From Enterococcaceae bacterium OF42-14pH9A (lineage in GTDB: Bacteria; Bacillota; Bacilli; Lactobacillales; Enterococcaceae), in assembly GCA_027692465.1 (NCBI GenBank), contig JAQEYU010000001.1, forward strand, positions 1,187,338 to 1,251,337: a stretch of 64,000 nt of DNA. Direction: 5' to 3'. A program made the translations under genes and the position numbers. Shown piece after piece: positions 39,498 to 48,657 of this stretch. The notes beneath the pieces were generated by a model. It had not been told where the DNA came from, did no database searches, and worked only from the letters and a program-made list of their open reading frames with translations. The number at the start of each line of letters is the position of its first letter. Within the stretch, counting starts at the first letter, position 1.

Positions 39498-40655
39498 TTA
39501 TCGGTTCTCAAACTGCAGGTCGCTGACTTTCAGGAATTGGCGAGCTGTGCTGGCAATCCCACCAACGAGGACAGCCTGGTCTGCCAACCGGGTATTACGG
39601 ATCTTTACCTGATGGGCAAAGCGGCTGTTGATACTGGCCCGGACTTCATCAACCAGCCAAGGAAGCTTGCGGTAAACAGAGCTGTTGATTACTACCAATT
39701 CCGGATCCTGCAGCATGACGAGGTTGTTGATACCGATCGCCAATAAGCGGGCTTTTTCCTTTAGTAAAGCAGCAAGCGGCTCATTTTGTGCTTCCAGTGC
39801 GGCCACCAGCTGATCCGAGTTGGTAATCTCACGGCCTGTTAAGGCGGCCGCTTCCCGGTAGATCACTGTATTGGAGGCATATTGCTCCAAGCAGCCGTGA
39901 TTGCCGCAGGGACACGGGGTACCGCCGGGATAAAGGATTGTGTGACCAATTTCGCCAATCTGGCCATGGGCACCGGTATCCAGCTGGCCGTTAACCACGA
40001 CCCCGGCCCCGACTCCGCTATGGACGCTGATGCTGATCAGATTGTCGGAAGCCGATGCAAAAGTATATTCTCCTAAGGCGGCGAGATTGGCTTCGTTTTG
40101 TAAGATCACCGGATAGCCCAGCTGTTCTTCCAGCTCTTGCGCAAGGGGAAGTTCCGTCAGATCGTAATAGGGGGCAAAGCCGATCCGCTGTTCATGGACC
40201 AGTCCGTGGATGGCCACTGTCAACCCCACGATGCCGTGACGGGTATGAGGCAGTTTGTGTTTCAGCTCATGGACGATGGTCAAAATCAAGTCGCAGGCAT
40301 TGTCTCGGGTCACCGGCTGCCGCTTGCGTTCGACGACGGCGATGACTTCGCCGTCCGGATAGCTCAGAAGCCCCTCCGCATAGTTTGCCCCCAAATCGAC
40401 AGCAATCACGACACCGCAATGGGGCTCAAAGGTCAGCAGGATCGGTTTGCGTCCACCTGACTGTGACGCATCGCCAATCCCAATTTCAGTGATCAGACCG
40501 TCATCCAACAGTTGCTTGGTAATGGCAGAGACGGATGCTTTGTTCAGACCGATCCGACTGGCCAGGTCAGCACGGGAAATCTGTTTTTGCGTGATGATCT
40601 CCTGCAGGATACGAGCTTCATTATGTTCACGAATTGTGTATTTAGTTGAAATCAC
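39498..40655 (-). CDS. xylR: ROK family transcriptional repressor, XylR-type
   Basis: Repressor of the xylose genes, released by D-xylose in the known family. The 385-aa protein has an N-terminal winged HTH (ARILQEIITQKQISRADLASRIGLNKASVSAITKQLLDDGLI), then a ROK domain with VIAVDLGANYAEGLL, the EIGH motif in HGQIGEIGHTILYPG and the zinc motif CPCGNHGCLEQYAS. The start is GTG 40655, 8 bp after GAAGGAG; the frame opens 8 codons earlier at a TTG inside the ribosome site. It is divergent from xylA, and a XylR-like palindrome lies in the spacer. Confidence 0.9.
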   Translation of the reverse strand: MISTKYTIREHNEARILQEIITQKQISRADLASRIGLNKASVSAITKQLLDDGLITEIGIGDASQSGGRKPILLTFEPHCGVVIAVDLGANYAEGLLSYPDGEVIAVVERKRQPVTRDNACDLILTIVHELKHKLPHTRHGIVGLTVAIHGLVHEQRIGFAPYYDLTELPLAQELEEQLGYPVILQNEANLAALGEYTFASASDNLISISVHSGVGAGVVVNGQLDTGAHGQIGEIGHTILYPGGTPCPCGNHGCLEQYASNTVIYREAAALTGREITNSDQLVAALEAQNEPLAALLKEKARLLAIGINNLVMLQDPELVVINSSVYRKLPWLVDEVRASINSRFAHQVKIRNTRLADQAVLVGGIASTARQFLKVSDLQFENR

Positions 40656-40767
40656 AGGATCAACTCCTTCTTTTGACAATAGTCAAGCAGCTTCATTCTA
40701 CCCGAAAAGGCAGTGGTTCGTCGCCGAATCGGTTGCTGAAGCTAAAAAAATATTTTTTTGAAACCGC

Positions 40768-40796
40768 TTGACTTTCAATGGAATTCTTCGTAAGAT
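40768..40796 (+). promoter_or_regulatory. xylA promoter
   Basis: TTGACT (40768-40773), 17-bp spacer, TAAGAT (40791-40796). A cre-like TGAAACCGCTTGAC overlaps the -35 (11 of 14 to consensus). Confidence 0.65.
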
Positions 40797-40807
40797 TGTC
40801 CTATAAG

Positions 40808-40832
40808 TTAGTTTATCGTACAAACGAACTAA
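40808..40832. promoter_or_regulatory. XylR operator
   Basis: 25-bp dyad beginning TTAGTTTAT and ending ACGAACTAA, matching the known Bacillota XylR box pattern TTAGTTTG...CAAACTAA. It starts about 11 bp after the -10, so bound XylR would block transcription of xylA. Confidence 0.75.
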
Positions 40833-40889
40833 AAGCAATCAAAATCGGCGTCCGTCAGAAGGCGCTGTTAAAAACAAGGAGGAACCACC

Positions 40890-42200
40890 ATGACCACTTA
40901 TTTCCCGCATGTCGACAAGATCCAATTTGAAGGTAAAAATACTGAAAATCCCTTTGCTTTCCGCCATTACAATGCCGATGAAGTCGTATTGGGCAAAACA
41001 ATGAAGGAGCATCTGCGCTTTGCAGTCGCTTATTGGCATACAATGACCCAAGACGGCTCTGATCCCTTCGGCAACCCCACCAACATCCGGACCTGGGAAG
41101 GGACGACACCGATGGAAACGGCGAAAAACCGCGTAGAAGCCTTCTTTGAGATTATGACCAAACTGGGTGTTGAATATTTCTGCTTCCATGATGTAGATAT
41201 TGCACCGGAAGGGGATTCTCTGGAAGAATTCTTTGCCAATATCGATGAGATTACTGATCTGATCAAAGAAAAAATGGCTGAAACCGGGATCAAATTGTTG
41301 TGGAACACTGCCAATATGTTCTCAGATCCGCGTTTCAATAACGGCGCTGCTTCCTCCAACAATGCAGAAGTGTTCGCTTATGCAGCCGCCCAAGTCAAAA
41401 AAGGCTTGGATGTTTCCAAAAAACTCGGCGGTCAAAACTATGTCTTCTGGGGCGGCCGCGAAGGTTACGAGTCTTTGCTGAATACGGACATGAAATTTGA
41501 ACAAGACAACATCGCCCGTCTCTTCAAAATGGCGATTGCATACGGCGAAAAAATTGGTCATAAACCACAATTTTTGATTGAACCGAAACCGAAAGAACCG
41601 TCTAAACATCAATACGATTTCGATGCGGCAACGACAATGGCTTTCATCCAAAAATACGGATTGGAAGGCGACTTCAAATTGAACTTGGAAGCCAACCACG
41701 CAACTTTGGCCGGTCATACCTTCGAACACGAATTAAACGTTGCCCGCTGCTACGACGCACTGGGTTCAATCGACGCCAACCAAGGGGATGTCCTTTTGGG
41801 TTGGGATACCGATGAATTTCCGACTAATATTTACGACACCACTTTGGCGATGTACGAAATTTTGGAAAACGGCGGTATCGCACCGGGTGGGATCAACTTC
41901 GACTCCAAAGTCCGCCGTTCTTCTTTTGAAATGGATGATCTGCTGCTGGCTCATATCGCCGGGATGGATACCTTTGCCCGCGGCCTGAAAGCTGCGGCAG
42001 CACTGAAAGAAGACCGTTTCTTCGATGCGCTGAAAGAAAAACGCTACGCTACTTACCAAGAAGGAATCGGCGCAAAAATCGTTGCCGGCGAGGAAAGCCT
42101 GGAAACTTTGACCGACTATGCACTGCAGCATGATGACGTCAAATTGGAATCCAGTCATCTGGAAATGGTGAAATCCCGTCTGAATGATTATTTGGTATAA
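40890..42200 (+). CDS. xylA: D-xylose isomerase
   Basis: Interconverts D-xylose and D-xylulose. The 436-aa class II enzyme has the N-terminal insert typical of that class, the catalytic His segment [27 protein letters not shown], the metal-binding Glu in [18 protein letters not shown], and [17 protein letters not shown] with further metal ligands. ATG 40890 has AAGGAGG. It lies behind a XylR-controlled promoter and is separated from xylB by an inserted element B copy and a hairpin. Confidence 0.96.
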   Translation: MTTYFPHVDKIQFEGKNTENPFAFRHYNADEVVLGKTMKEHLRFAVAYWHTMTQDGSDPFGNPTNIRTWEGTTPMETAKNRVEAFFEIMTKLGVEYFCFHDVDIAPEGDSLEEFFANIDEITDLIKEKMAETGIKLLWNTANMFSDPRFNNGAASSNNAEVFAYAAAQVKKGLDVSKKLGGQNYVFWGGREGYESLLNTDMKFEQDNIARLFKMAIAYGEKIGHKPQFLIEPKPKEPSKHQYDFDAATTMAFIQKYGLEGDFKLNLEANHATLAGHTFEHELNVARCYDALGSIDANQGDVLLGWDTDEFPTNIYDTTLAMYEILENGGIAPGGINFDSKVRRSSFEMDDLLLAHIAGMDTFARGLKAAAALKEDRFFDALKEKRYATYQEGIGAKIVAGEESLETLTDYALQHDDVKLESSHLEMVKSRLNDYLV

Positions 42201-42203
42201 GGA

Positions 42204-42358
42204 TAGGTCTGAAAACACCGGGGGAATCCAGAGTTTCGCGGACCTGCCGAAATCCAGGAGTAAAGGGCAGCTTATGCGGTGCAAAGTTGTACAATTACAA
42301 CGCAGATTGCGGAGAAAAGGACCAAAATAGCGGCCACCGGCGTTTTCCGACACGCCCA
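42204..42358 (+). repeat. Element B, copy B4, within the xyl operon
   Basis: About 155 bp with left end TAGGTCTGAAAACACC and right end GGCGTTTTCCGACACGCCC. It begins 3 bp after the xylA stop, separating xylA from xylB, and is closely similar to the copy at 44332. Confidence 0.7.
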
Positions 42359-42386
42359 AATAATCGGGAATAAAAAATACAAGTGA

Positions 42387-42409
42387 AGCCGGTGCCTGCA
42401 CCGGCTTTT
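42387..42409 (+). terminator. Hairpin/terminator between xylA and xylB
   Basis: AGCCGGTG-CCTG-CACCGGCT stem followed by a short T-run. It may reduce read-through from xylA into xylB. Confidence 0.6.
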
Positions 42410-42458
42410 GCAAATTTAACAGCAGCAGTTTGCTGAAAAGGACGATGGAGGTAAAACG

Positions 42459-43955
42459 ATGAGTTATGTATTGGGAATCGATCTGGGTACCAGCTCGCTG
42501 AAGGGGCTGCTTATGAATAGAAGCGGCGAAGTAGTAGCTCAGGCCAGCGGAGATTATCCACTGCTGCATCCGGCACCGGGATTTTCCGAACAGGATCCCC
42601 AAGAGTGGGTGACAGCCTGTGAGCAGGTTTTTGTACAACTGAAGGAACAGGTAGCTGATTTTACTGCGAATTTGGCCGGCATCAGCATTTCCGGTCAGAT
42701 GCACAGTTTGGTTTTACTGGATGAAAAAGATGAGGTGCTGCGACCAGCGATCTTGTGGAATGATGTGCGAACGACTGACCAGTGTCGCGAAATCACGGAC
42801 CGTTTCGGAGACGAACTGTTGGCGTTGACGAAAAATATCGCGTTGGAAGGTTTTACACTGCCTAAAATCTTGTGGGTCCAAGAAGAGGAGCCGGCGATTT
42901 GGAACCAGAGCCGAAAGATCCTGCTGCCGAAAGACTACTTGGGTTTTTGGCTCACCGGTACCAAGCACATGGATTACTCCGATGCCGCGGGGACGCTGCT
43001 GCTGGATGTAGCGGCCGGTCAGTGGGCCCAGCCGGTATTGGATGAATTTGCGATTCCGACTGATTATCTGCCGGAGCTGATCGATTCTGCGGGCGAGATT
43101 GGTGAGCTGCGCCCGGAATTGAAAGAACGCTTCGGCTTTTCCCAGACTGTGAAAATTTTTGCCGGCGGGGCCGACAATGCTTGTGCAGCAGTTGGGGCCG
43201 GCATTTTGGATGACAGCATCGGCATGGCCAGTATCGGGACCTCCGGCGTCTTTTTATCGCTGGAAAATGCCGCGGATAAGGGCTATGGCGGGAAGCTCCA
43301 TCTTTTCAACCATGCAGCTGTCGGGAAATATTACGCAATGGGTGTTACCTTGGCTGCCGGGCACAGTTTAAGCTGGTTCAAGGAGACGTTTGCTCCAACG
43401 CAGGACTTTACTGAACTGCTGGCAGAGGTTGGTCAGATTCCGGCAGGGTCCGGCGGGTTGTTGTTCACACCTTATATCGTTGGCGAACGGACCCCTCATG
43501 TCGATAGTCAAATCCGCGGCAGCTTCATTGGTATGGATACTACTCATACACTGACTCATTTTGCACGGGCGGTTTTGGAAGGAATCACCTTTTCTTTGAA
43601 AGATTCACAAGTTCTGATGGAGGAAGTGGCCCAAAAGAGCTTCAAGAAAATCGTTTCTGTCGGAGGCGGGGCCAAAAATTCTGATTGGCTGCAGATCCAG
43701 GCGGATATTTTTAATGCAGAGATCGTCACATTGACAGCTGAGCAGGGGCCGGGTCTGGGAGCGGCGATGCTGGCAGCAGTGGGCTTGGGCTGGTTTACCG
43801 ACCTGCAGGCTGCCGGTGAAGTCTTTGTTTCTTACCAAAAAGGTGCCAAGCCGAAGCCGGAAAATGTAGCGAAATATGCAAAATTGTATCAAGCTTATCG
43901 TAAAGTCTACCCGACTACCAAAGAAATCTGTCATGAGCTGGCGGCGTTCAGATAA
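42459..43955 (+). CDS. xylB: Xylulokinase
   Basis: Phosphorylates D-xylulose to xylulose-5-phosphate for the pentose phosphate or phosphoketolase route. The 498-aa FGGY kinase opens with YVLGIDLGTSSLKGLLMN, has the xylulose-specific ISISGQMHSLVLLD segment, ILWNDVRTTDQCREI, the catalytic Asp of FAGGADNACAAVGAG, and the FGGY signature 2 (GITFSLKDSQVLME) with VSVGGGAKNSDWLQIQADIF. ATG 42459 follows GGAGG. It is the second gene of the xyl set, with its own possible expression because of the interposed hairpin. Confidence 0.95.
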   Translation: MSYVLGIDLGTSSLKGLLMNRSGEVVAQASGDYPLLHPAPGFSEQDPQEWVTACEQVFVQLKEQVADFTANLAGISISGQMHSLVLLDEKDEVLRPAILWNDVRTTDQCREITDRFGDELLALTKNIALEGFTLPKILWVQEEEPAIWNQSRKILLPKDYLGFWLTGTKHMDYSDAAGTLLLDVAAGQWAQPVLDEFAIPTDYLPELIDSAGEIGELRPELKERFGFSQTVKIFAGGADNACAAVGAGILDDSIGMASIGTSGVFLSLENAADKGYGGKLHLFNHAAVGKYYAMGVTLAAGHSLSWFKETFAPTQDFTELLAEVGQIPAGSGGLLFTPYIVGERTPHVDSQIRGSFIGMDTTHTLTHFARAVLEGITFSLKDSQVLMEEVAQKSFKKIVSVGGGAKNSDWLQIQADIFNAEIVTLTAEQGPGLGAAMLAAVGLGWFTDLQAAGEVFVSYQKGAKPKPENVAKYAKLYQAYRKVYPTTKEICHELAAFR

Positions 43956-44019
43956 GCAATCATCTGTAGGCTGGTCGGAACACCAAAAAACGAAAGATAG
44001 TGGGGCATGAATAGTGCTT

Positions 44020-44048
44020 TTGCGAAAAAGTCAGCACTGTGTTATAAT
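44020..44048 (+). promoter_or_regulatory. Strong promoter of a candidate RNA gene
   Basis: TTGCGA (44020-44025), exactly 17 bp, then TATAAT (44043-44048) with an extended TG (TGT before the -10). It is the best sigma-A-like promoter I found in the window, yet no protein frame follows for about 700 bp. Confidence 0.75.
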
Positions 44049-44054
44049 GACTCT

Positions 44055-44285
44055 TACGCGAAAGATATTGTTATTCACAGAAATGTCGAAGTCACTTTTT
44101 ATGAAATTTGATCCAACTGGCGCAGCTTAAGGGCTGCAAGGGTGTGTTAGAGGTTATGGGAACACACTGTTTGAATGAGAAATACTTGAAGTTTCAGTAA
44201 TAGTCTGATCCAACTTAAAAAATAAGAATATTGAGTAGTTAGATGGCCTTCTTCCTTTTGGGAGAGGGCCATCGTCAATTTTAGG
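44055..44285 (+). ncRNA. Candidate structured non-coding RNA, about 225 nt
   Basis: Starts just after a consensus promoter and ends in a GATGGCC...GGCCATC hairpin (44242-44273) with a modest T-rich tail. The ends pair: ATATTGTTATT near 44067 with AATAAGAATAT near 44220. Inside that, TGAAATTT pairs with AAGTTTCA, and two local hairpins lie at the tip (GCAGC/GCTGC and GTGTGTT/AACACAC). GATCCAACT occurs twice. The rod-like nested fold recalls 6S RNA, but I do not recognise a family, so this is a structural inference. Confidence 0.5.
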
Positions 44286-44331
44286 AAGTTTAGGATGTGT
44301 CTGATTCATACCAATGCTTACTGATATATAT

Positions 44332-44494
44332 TAGGGTGTGTCTGAAAACTCTGGGGGAATCCAGATTTTTGCGGACTTTTTGCCGAAATCAAGGAGTAAA
44401 GCGCAGCTTATGTGGTGCAAAGCTGCGCATTTACGAGTAGATTGCGGTGAAAAGGACCAAAATATCTGCCACTGGAGTTTTCAGACACGCCCTA
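44332..44494 (+). repeat. Element B, copy B5 (best preserved)
   Basis: 159-bp element bounded by TA on both sides. The terminal repeats GGGTGTGTCTGAAAACTC and, inverted, GGGCGTGTCTGAAAACTC differ at one position. No coding capacity. A typical MITE layout with a probable TA target duplication. Confidence 0.8.
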
Positions 44495-44495
44495 A

Positions 44496-44556
44496 TGTTC
44501 TGTCCGGACAGAAATCAAAACAATTTGTCCGAAGACTCCAGAGCCAACCGGCATGC
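44496..44556 (-). repeat. Element A end fragment, copy A5
   Basis: About 60 bp matching the terminal segment of A2/A3 (GTCCGGACAGAAATC, then AATTTGTCCGAAGACTCC and AGAGCC), immediately next to an element B copy. Confidence 0.6.
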
Positions 44557-44668
44557 TGGGCTGTATACATATTTCTGAATCTGGCCGGGGATGACAGGGG
44601 TGTGAGCCAAAATGATTGCCAATCCAATAAGCTGAATCCAGCACAAATGAGAAGATTTGAAGAAATTA

Positions 44669-44682
44669 ATGAACCGATTCAA
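44669..44682. promoter_or_regulatory. LacI-type operator O2 upstream of the PTS IIC gene
   Basis: ATGAACCGATTCAA, a near copy of the perfect palindrome at 44732-44747, 18 bp before the -35. Confidence 0.6.
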
Positions 44683-44699
44683 AAATATTGCAAAGACTA

Positions 44700-44747
44700 T
44701 TGCATTTCATGGAATCGTTTGCTATTATCAATTTGAACCGGTTCAAA
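44700..44747 (+). promoter_or_regulatory. Promoter and LacI-type operator O1 of the PTS IIC operon
   Basis: TTGCAT (44700-44705), 17 bp, TATTAT (44723-44728), followed at 44732-44747 by the perfect palindrome TTTGAACCGGTTCAAA. The central CG of an even-length dyad is typical of LacI-family operators. The regulator at 48658 is the likely ligand. Two operators flanking the promoter suggest looping repression. Confidence 0.7.
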
Positions 44748-44772
44748 AAATAAAATTATAAGGAGCAATACT

Positions 44773-46107
44773 ATGAAATTCGTAGACAAACTGTCTGAGA
44801 AATTATTGCCAATTGTGTCAAAAATCAACAATCAACGGCATTTGCTGGCAATCCGTGATGCCTTTATCATCACGATGCCCCTGGTCATGGCGGCATCTTT
44901 TATGGTCTTATTGAATGCTTTGATTTTTTCCAATGCTGCTGTCCAAAAAATCGTTGACTTGAGCTTTTTGTCAGAATTGGCTGTAATTGTCAACAATGGC
45001 ACAATGAGTATTTTGGCGATCATCGTCTGCTACAACATCGGTGTCAATCTGGCGAATCACTACATCAAGTCAAAAGCGATCGATGATCCGGCGTTTAATG
45101 CTGTCCATGCCGGTGTCTTGAGTCTGGCAACGATGTTCATTCTGATGCCGGTAAATACGTCTGTGACCTTGGCAGACGGTGCAATCGCTGAAGTCGGCGG
45201 TGTCTTTCCGCAAGCACTGACTTCCAGCTCCGGTCTGGCAACAGCGATGATCTGTGCGCTGTTGAGTACCGAATTGTTCGTTCGTCTGGCTAAGTTCAAA
45301 AAGCTGAAAATCAAAATGCCCGATGGTGTGCCGCCGGCTGTTGCAACGTCTTTCAATTCACTGGTACCGGAAGTCCTGGTAATCTTAATTTTCGGGATCT
45401 TTGTCTTCGTATTGAAGAAAACTACCGGGTTGAATGTACCGGATTTGATCAATTTGGCGATTCAAACGCCGTTGAAAGGTTTTGTCCTGTCGGTTCCGGG
45501 CATGCTGTTCCTGCAATTCTTTTCTGACTTTCTGTGGGTGTTCGGGATGCACGGTTCCAGTATTCTGGCACCTATCAAGCAAGCGCCGATGCTGCAGTCA
45601 ATCGAAGAAAATATGGTCGCTTTTCAAAATCATCAAGCGATTCCGAACATCATCACCGAACCTTTTGCCAATGCGTTCGGTCTGATCGGCGGAGGTGGCT
45701 GCATTCTGCCACTGGTGATTGCAATCTTGTGGGCGTCTCGCCGTCGCGATCAGCGGCAGATTGCCAAGATGGGTTTGACGACTTGTCTATTCAACATCAC
45801 TGAGCCGGTAATGTTCGGTCTGCCGGTAGTGATGAATCCGATTTTTATGATCCCGTGTGCCCTGATTCCGTCTATCAATCTGATCATCGCTTATTTTGCT
45901 ACCAGCGTCGGTCTGGTAGGGAAAACTGTCGCAGCTGCGCCGTGGATCACGCCGCCGGTGATTCAATCGGTAATCGCTACCGGTGGGAATCTGATGGCCG
46001 GCGTATTGACAATCCTGCTGATCGTTCTGGACGTTTTCTTATTCCTGCCGTTTGTGATGGCCTCCAACAAAGCTGCCCAATTGAGAGGGGACGATCTGAT
46101 TGGCTGA
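44773..46107 (+). CDS. PTS sugar transporter EIIC, lactose/cellobiose family
   Basis: Membrane-embedded translocation subunit of a phosphotransferase system, 444 aa. It has the Lac-family layout: MKFVDKLSEKLLPIVSKINNQRHLLAIRDAFIITMPLVMAASF, about ten helices, the HGSSILAPIKQAP segment with the conserved His-containing loop (FGMHGSSI), and the EPF/NITEPVMFGLPVV motif. It probably carries cellobiose, chitobiose or another beta-linked disaccharide. No EIIA or EIIB gene is nearby, so partners are encoded elsewhere. ATG 44773 follows AAGGAG. The stop overlaps the GH3 start. Confidence 0.9.
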   Translation: MKFVDKLSEKLLPIVSKINNQRHLLAIRDAFIITMPLVMAASFMVLLNALIFSNAAVQKIVDLSFLSELAVIVNNGTMSILAIIVCYNIGVNLANHYIKSKAIDDPAFNAVHAGVLSLATMFILMPVNTSVTLADGAIAEVGGVFPQALTSSSGLATAMICALLSTELFVRLAKFKKLKIKMPDGVPPAVATSFNSLVPEVLVILIFGIFVFVLKKTTGLNVPDLINLAIQTPLKGFVLSVPGMLFLQFFSDFLWVFGMHGSSILAPIKQAPMLQSIEENMVAFQNHQAIPNIITEPFANAFGLIGGGGCILPLVIAILWASRRRDQRQIAKMGLTTCLFNITEPVMFGLPVVMNPIFMIPCALIPSINLIIAYFATSVGLVGKTVAAAPWITPPVIQSVIATGGNLMAGVLTILLIVLDVFLFLPFVMASNKAAQLRGDDLIG

Positions 46108-48397
46108 TTATCCTTATCAAGATCCTGAGCTGACAATCCGTGAGCGGGTGGCGGATCTGCTGAGCCGCATGACGGTTGCGGAGAAGGTCGGTCAGGTAAA
46201 CCAGCATCTCTATGGCTGGGAATGTTATGAAAAACAATCAGACGGCAATGTCCGGCTGACAGAAAAATTCAAAGAGCACGTCGAATGGGGCGGGGGGCTC
46301 GGCGCATTGTATGGCTTGTTCCGTGCCGATCCCTGGTCGAAAGTCGGCTTTGATAACGGGATTGCGCCCGAAGACAGCTGGCGACTGGTGAATCAGGTGC
46401 AGGAATATGTGATGAGCCGGTCCCGCTGGCAGATTCCGGCGTTGATCGTTGAAGAATGTCCCCACGGCCACCAAGGCCTGGGGGGTGTCTCTTATCCTAC
46501 TAATCTGGGACGAGGCAACACCTTCAATACTGATTTGGTGGCAGAATCCAGCCGTTTGATGGCTCGCGAACTTTCTGCCAAAGGGGTGCATTTAGCGCTT
46601 GTCTCTACTTTGGATCTGGCAAAGGATCCCAGATGGGGCCGTTCAGAGGAATGCTTCGGGGAGGATCCGATCCTGGCAGCCAAAATGAGTGAAGCAGTGG
46701 TGGCAGGCTTCCAAGGGAAGTTGATCAACGAAGAAAGGTCGTTTCTGGACCGGACGACCAAAGAGATCGCCAGAACACCGGAACAGATCGGTGTCGTACT
46801 GAAGCATTGTATTGCACAAGGAGAAGCGTTGGGAGGACACAACTCCGGTACTGTGACAATCAGTGGTCGGGAGTTCAACGATGTCTACCTGCCCTTGTTA
46901 AAGAGTACCCGCAATGCGGTGGGAGTGATGGCGGCCTATAATGATGTGGACGGCGTACCCTGTCATATCAACGGGGAACTTTTTAAGAAAATCATGCGGG
47001 AACAGATGGGGTATCAGGGACTGGTGATGGCTGACGGGGTAGCTTTGGATCGTTTGGGGGATGTATTTGCCACGAAGATCGAAGGGGCCGGCGCAGCCTT
47101 GAAAGCCGGTGTTGATTTGAGTTTATGGGATCAGACCTATCTGGAAATTGCTGCCGGGCTCACAGCCGGAACTGTTTCCGAGGCTGATCTGGATGAAGCC
47201 TGTGGCCACGTATTGGCGATCAAATTCCTGCTGGGATTGTTCGAGCAGCCTTTTGTGGTGGATCCCAAAGCAGGGTTTGCCGACTTGATCAATGAATCCC
47301 AGGCGCTGAATCTGAAAACTGCCGAAGAATCTTTGACGTTGGTAAAAAATGACGGTCTGCTGCCCCTTTCGCCAAAAATGAAAAAAATTGCAGTGGTGGG
47401 ACCGAGCGCCGACGGTCTGTATGAACTTTTAGGCGACTACACGGCACCACAGGATCCGCAACTGCAGGATCGCACGATCTATCGTCAGATCAAAGCAGCC
47501 TTTCCCGATTCGGAAGTCGTCTATGCAGAAGGTTGTGAAGTTCGTAATCCGGATGGTCAGGAAGAGAAAATTGCTGCGGCAGTTGCGGTGGCGGCAACTG
47601 CTGATGTAATCGTGTTGGTGCTGGGGGGCTCCAGTGCCCGCAATTTCGACATGGAATTTTTGAGCAACGGTGCAGTCAGCTCCAAAGGTATCAACATGGA
47701 TTCCGGGGAAAACGTTGATGTGGCTTCGCTGACACTGGGAGGACGGCAGCTGGATCTGCTGGCTGCTCTTAGCGGGCTGCAAAAACCGATTGTTTCCGTC
47801 TTGATTCAGGGACGGCCCTATGATATCCGGGAAGTGGCAGCTGCCTCTCAAGCGGTATTGATCGGTTGGTTCCCGGGACAACAGGGAGGGGCGGCTGTCG
47901 CACGGACTTTGACCGGTGACAATAATCCGAGCGGCCGACTGGGTGTCAGCTATCCGCTGAATTCCCAACAGCTGCCGGTCTATTACTATCAGCGGGCAGC
48001 CTCGAAACAAGATGATTATTACGACGAGGCAGGCGCACCGCTGTATGAGTTTGGTTCCGGATTAAGCTATACGGAATTTGCCTATGAGAACTTGCAAGTT
48101 GCTGCCGATTCTGACACAATGACAGTGAATGTGACACTGAAGAACACCGGGACTTGCAGCGGGAAAGAAAGCGTGCTGTTGTTTGTTCGGCTGCTGGGGG
48201 GTTCGGTAATCCAACGCCACAAGTTACTGAAGGATTTCGTAAAAGTTCAGTTGGAGCCGGGACAAGTGCAGCAAGTAACGTTGACGCTGACAGCTGAACA
48301 GCTGAGCTACACGGATTTGGACCGGACAGTCAAGCCGGCTGTCGGCTGCAAAGTGATGGTGGGCGGATTGTCACAGGAGATCTATTTTCAAAAATAA
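46100..48397 (+). CDS. GH3 family beta-glycosidase
   Basis: Cytoplasmic retaining beta-glucosidase or beta-xylosidase, 765 aa. GH3 N-domain (MTVAEKVGQVNQHLYGW; STLDLAKDPRWGRSEECFGEDP; KHCIAQGEALGGHNSG; nucleophile Asp in GYQGLVMADGVALDRLGD), GH3 C-domain (LLPLSPKMKKIAVVGPSADGLYELLGDYT) and C-terminal fibronectin III-like domain (TVNVTLKNTGTCSGKESVLLFVR). The start is TTG 46100, overlapping the IIC stop by 8 bp with GAGGGG upstream, so translation is coupled. A PTS partner normally delivers phosphorylated sugars, which GH3 rarely accepts, so its substrate may arrive by another route. Confidence 0.9.
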   Translation: MADYPYQDPELTIRERVADLLSRMTVAEKVGQVNQHLYGWECYEKQSDGNVRLTEKFKEHVEWGGGLGALYGLFRADPWSKVGFDNGIAPEDSWRLVNQVQEYVMSRSRWQIPALIVEECPHGHQGLGGVSYPTNLGRGNTFNTDLVAESSRLMARELSAKGVHLALVSTLDLAKDPRWGRSEECFGEDPILAAKMSEAVVAGFQGKLINEERSFLDRTTKEIARTPEQIGVVLKHCIAQGEALGGHNSGTVTISGREFNDVYLPLLKSTRNAVGVMAAYNDVDGVPCHINGELFKKIMREQMGYQGLVMADGVALDRLGDVFATKIEGAGAALKAGVDLSLWDQTYLEIAAGLTAGTVSEADLDEACGHVLAIKFLLGLFEQPFVVDPKAGFADLINESQALNLKTAEESLTLVKNDGLLPLSPKMKKIAVVGPSADGLYELLGDYTAPQDPQLQDRTIYRQIKAAFPDSEVVYAEGCEVRNPDGQEEKIAAAVAVAATADVIVLVLGGSSARNFDMEFLSNGAVSSKGINMDSGENVDVASLTLGGRQLDLLAALSGLQKPIVSVLIQGRPYDIREVAAASQAVLIGWFPGQQGGAAVARTLTGDNNPSGRLGVSYPLNSQQLPVYYYQRAASKQDDYYDEAGAPLYEFGSGLSYTEFAYENLQVAADSDTMTVNVTLKNTGTCSGKESVLLFVRLLGGSVIQRHKLLKDFVKVQLEPGQVQQVTLTLTAEQLSYTDLDRTVKPAVGCKVMVGGLSQEIYFQK

Positions 48398-48399
48398 TG

Positions 48400-48556
48400 G
48401 ATGCATCTGAACTCGGTAACGCGGATTTTCGGGATCTTTTCACCGCAAGCAATGATCCAATAGCCACTGAGATCTCGATAGGCGCTGTGTTGTGTTTCCG
48501 GACAGATCTTGTAAAAATCCGGTTTGTACCGCAGTTTTCAGAGACATCTAAATAAC
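48400..48556 (+). repeat. Degenerate element B-like spacer
   Basis: Ends GATGCATCTGAACTCGG and CAGTTTTCAGAGACATCTA resemble B ends, but the interior has diverged. It fills the GH3-LacI gap. Confidence 0.35.
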
Positions 48557-48657
48557 CGGTGATACGGCGGTCGGCAGTTTGCCGGCCGCCTTGTCGAGGC
48601 TTTGTCGAGGGCAGCTGCTGCCGCTGGTTCAAAGCCGCAGCAGAAAGGAAGCCATCT

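Noticed and set aside
44338..44736. 132-codon frame upstream of the PTS IIC gene
   Set aside because: It spans element B, an element A fragment and the promoter/operator region, so it cannot be a real gene.
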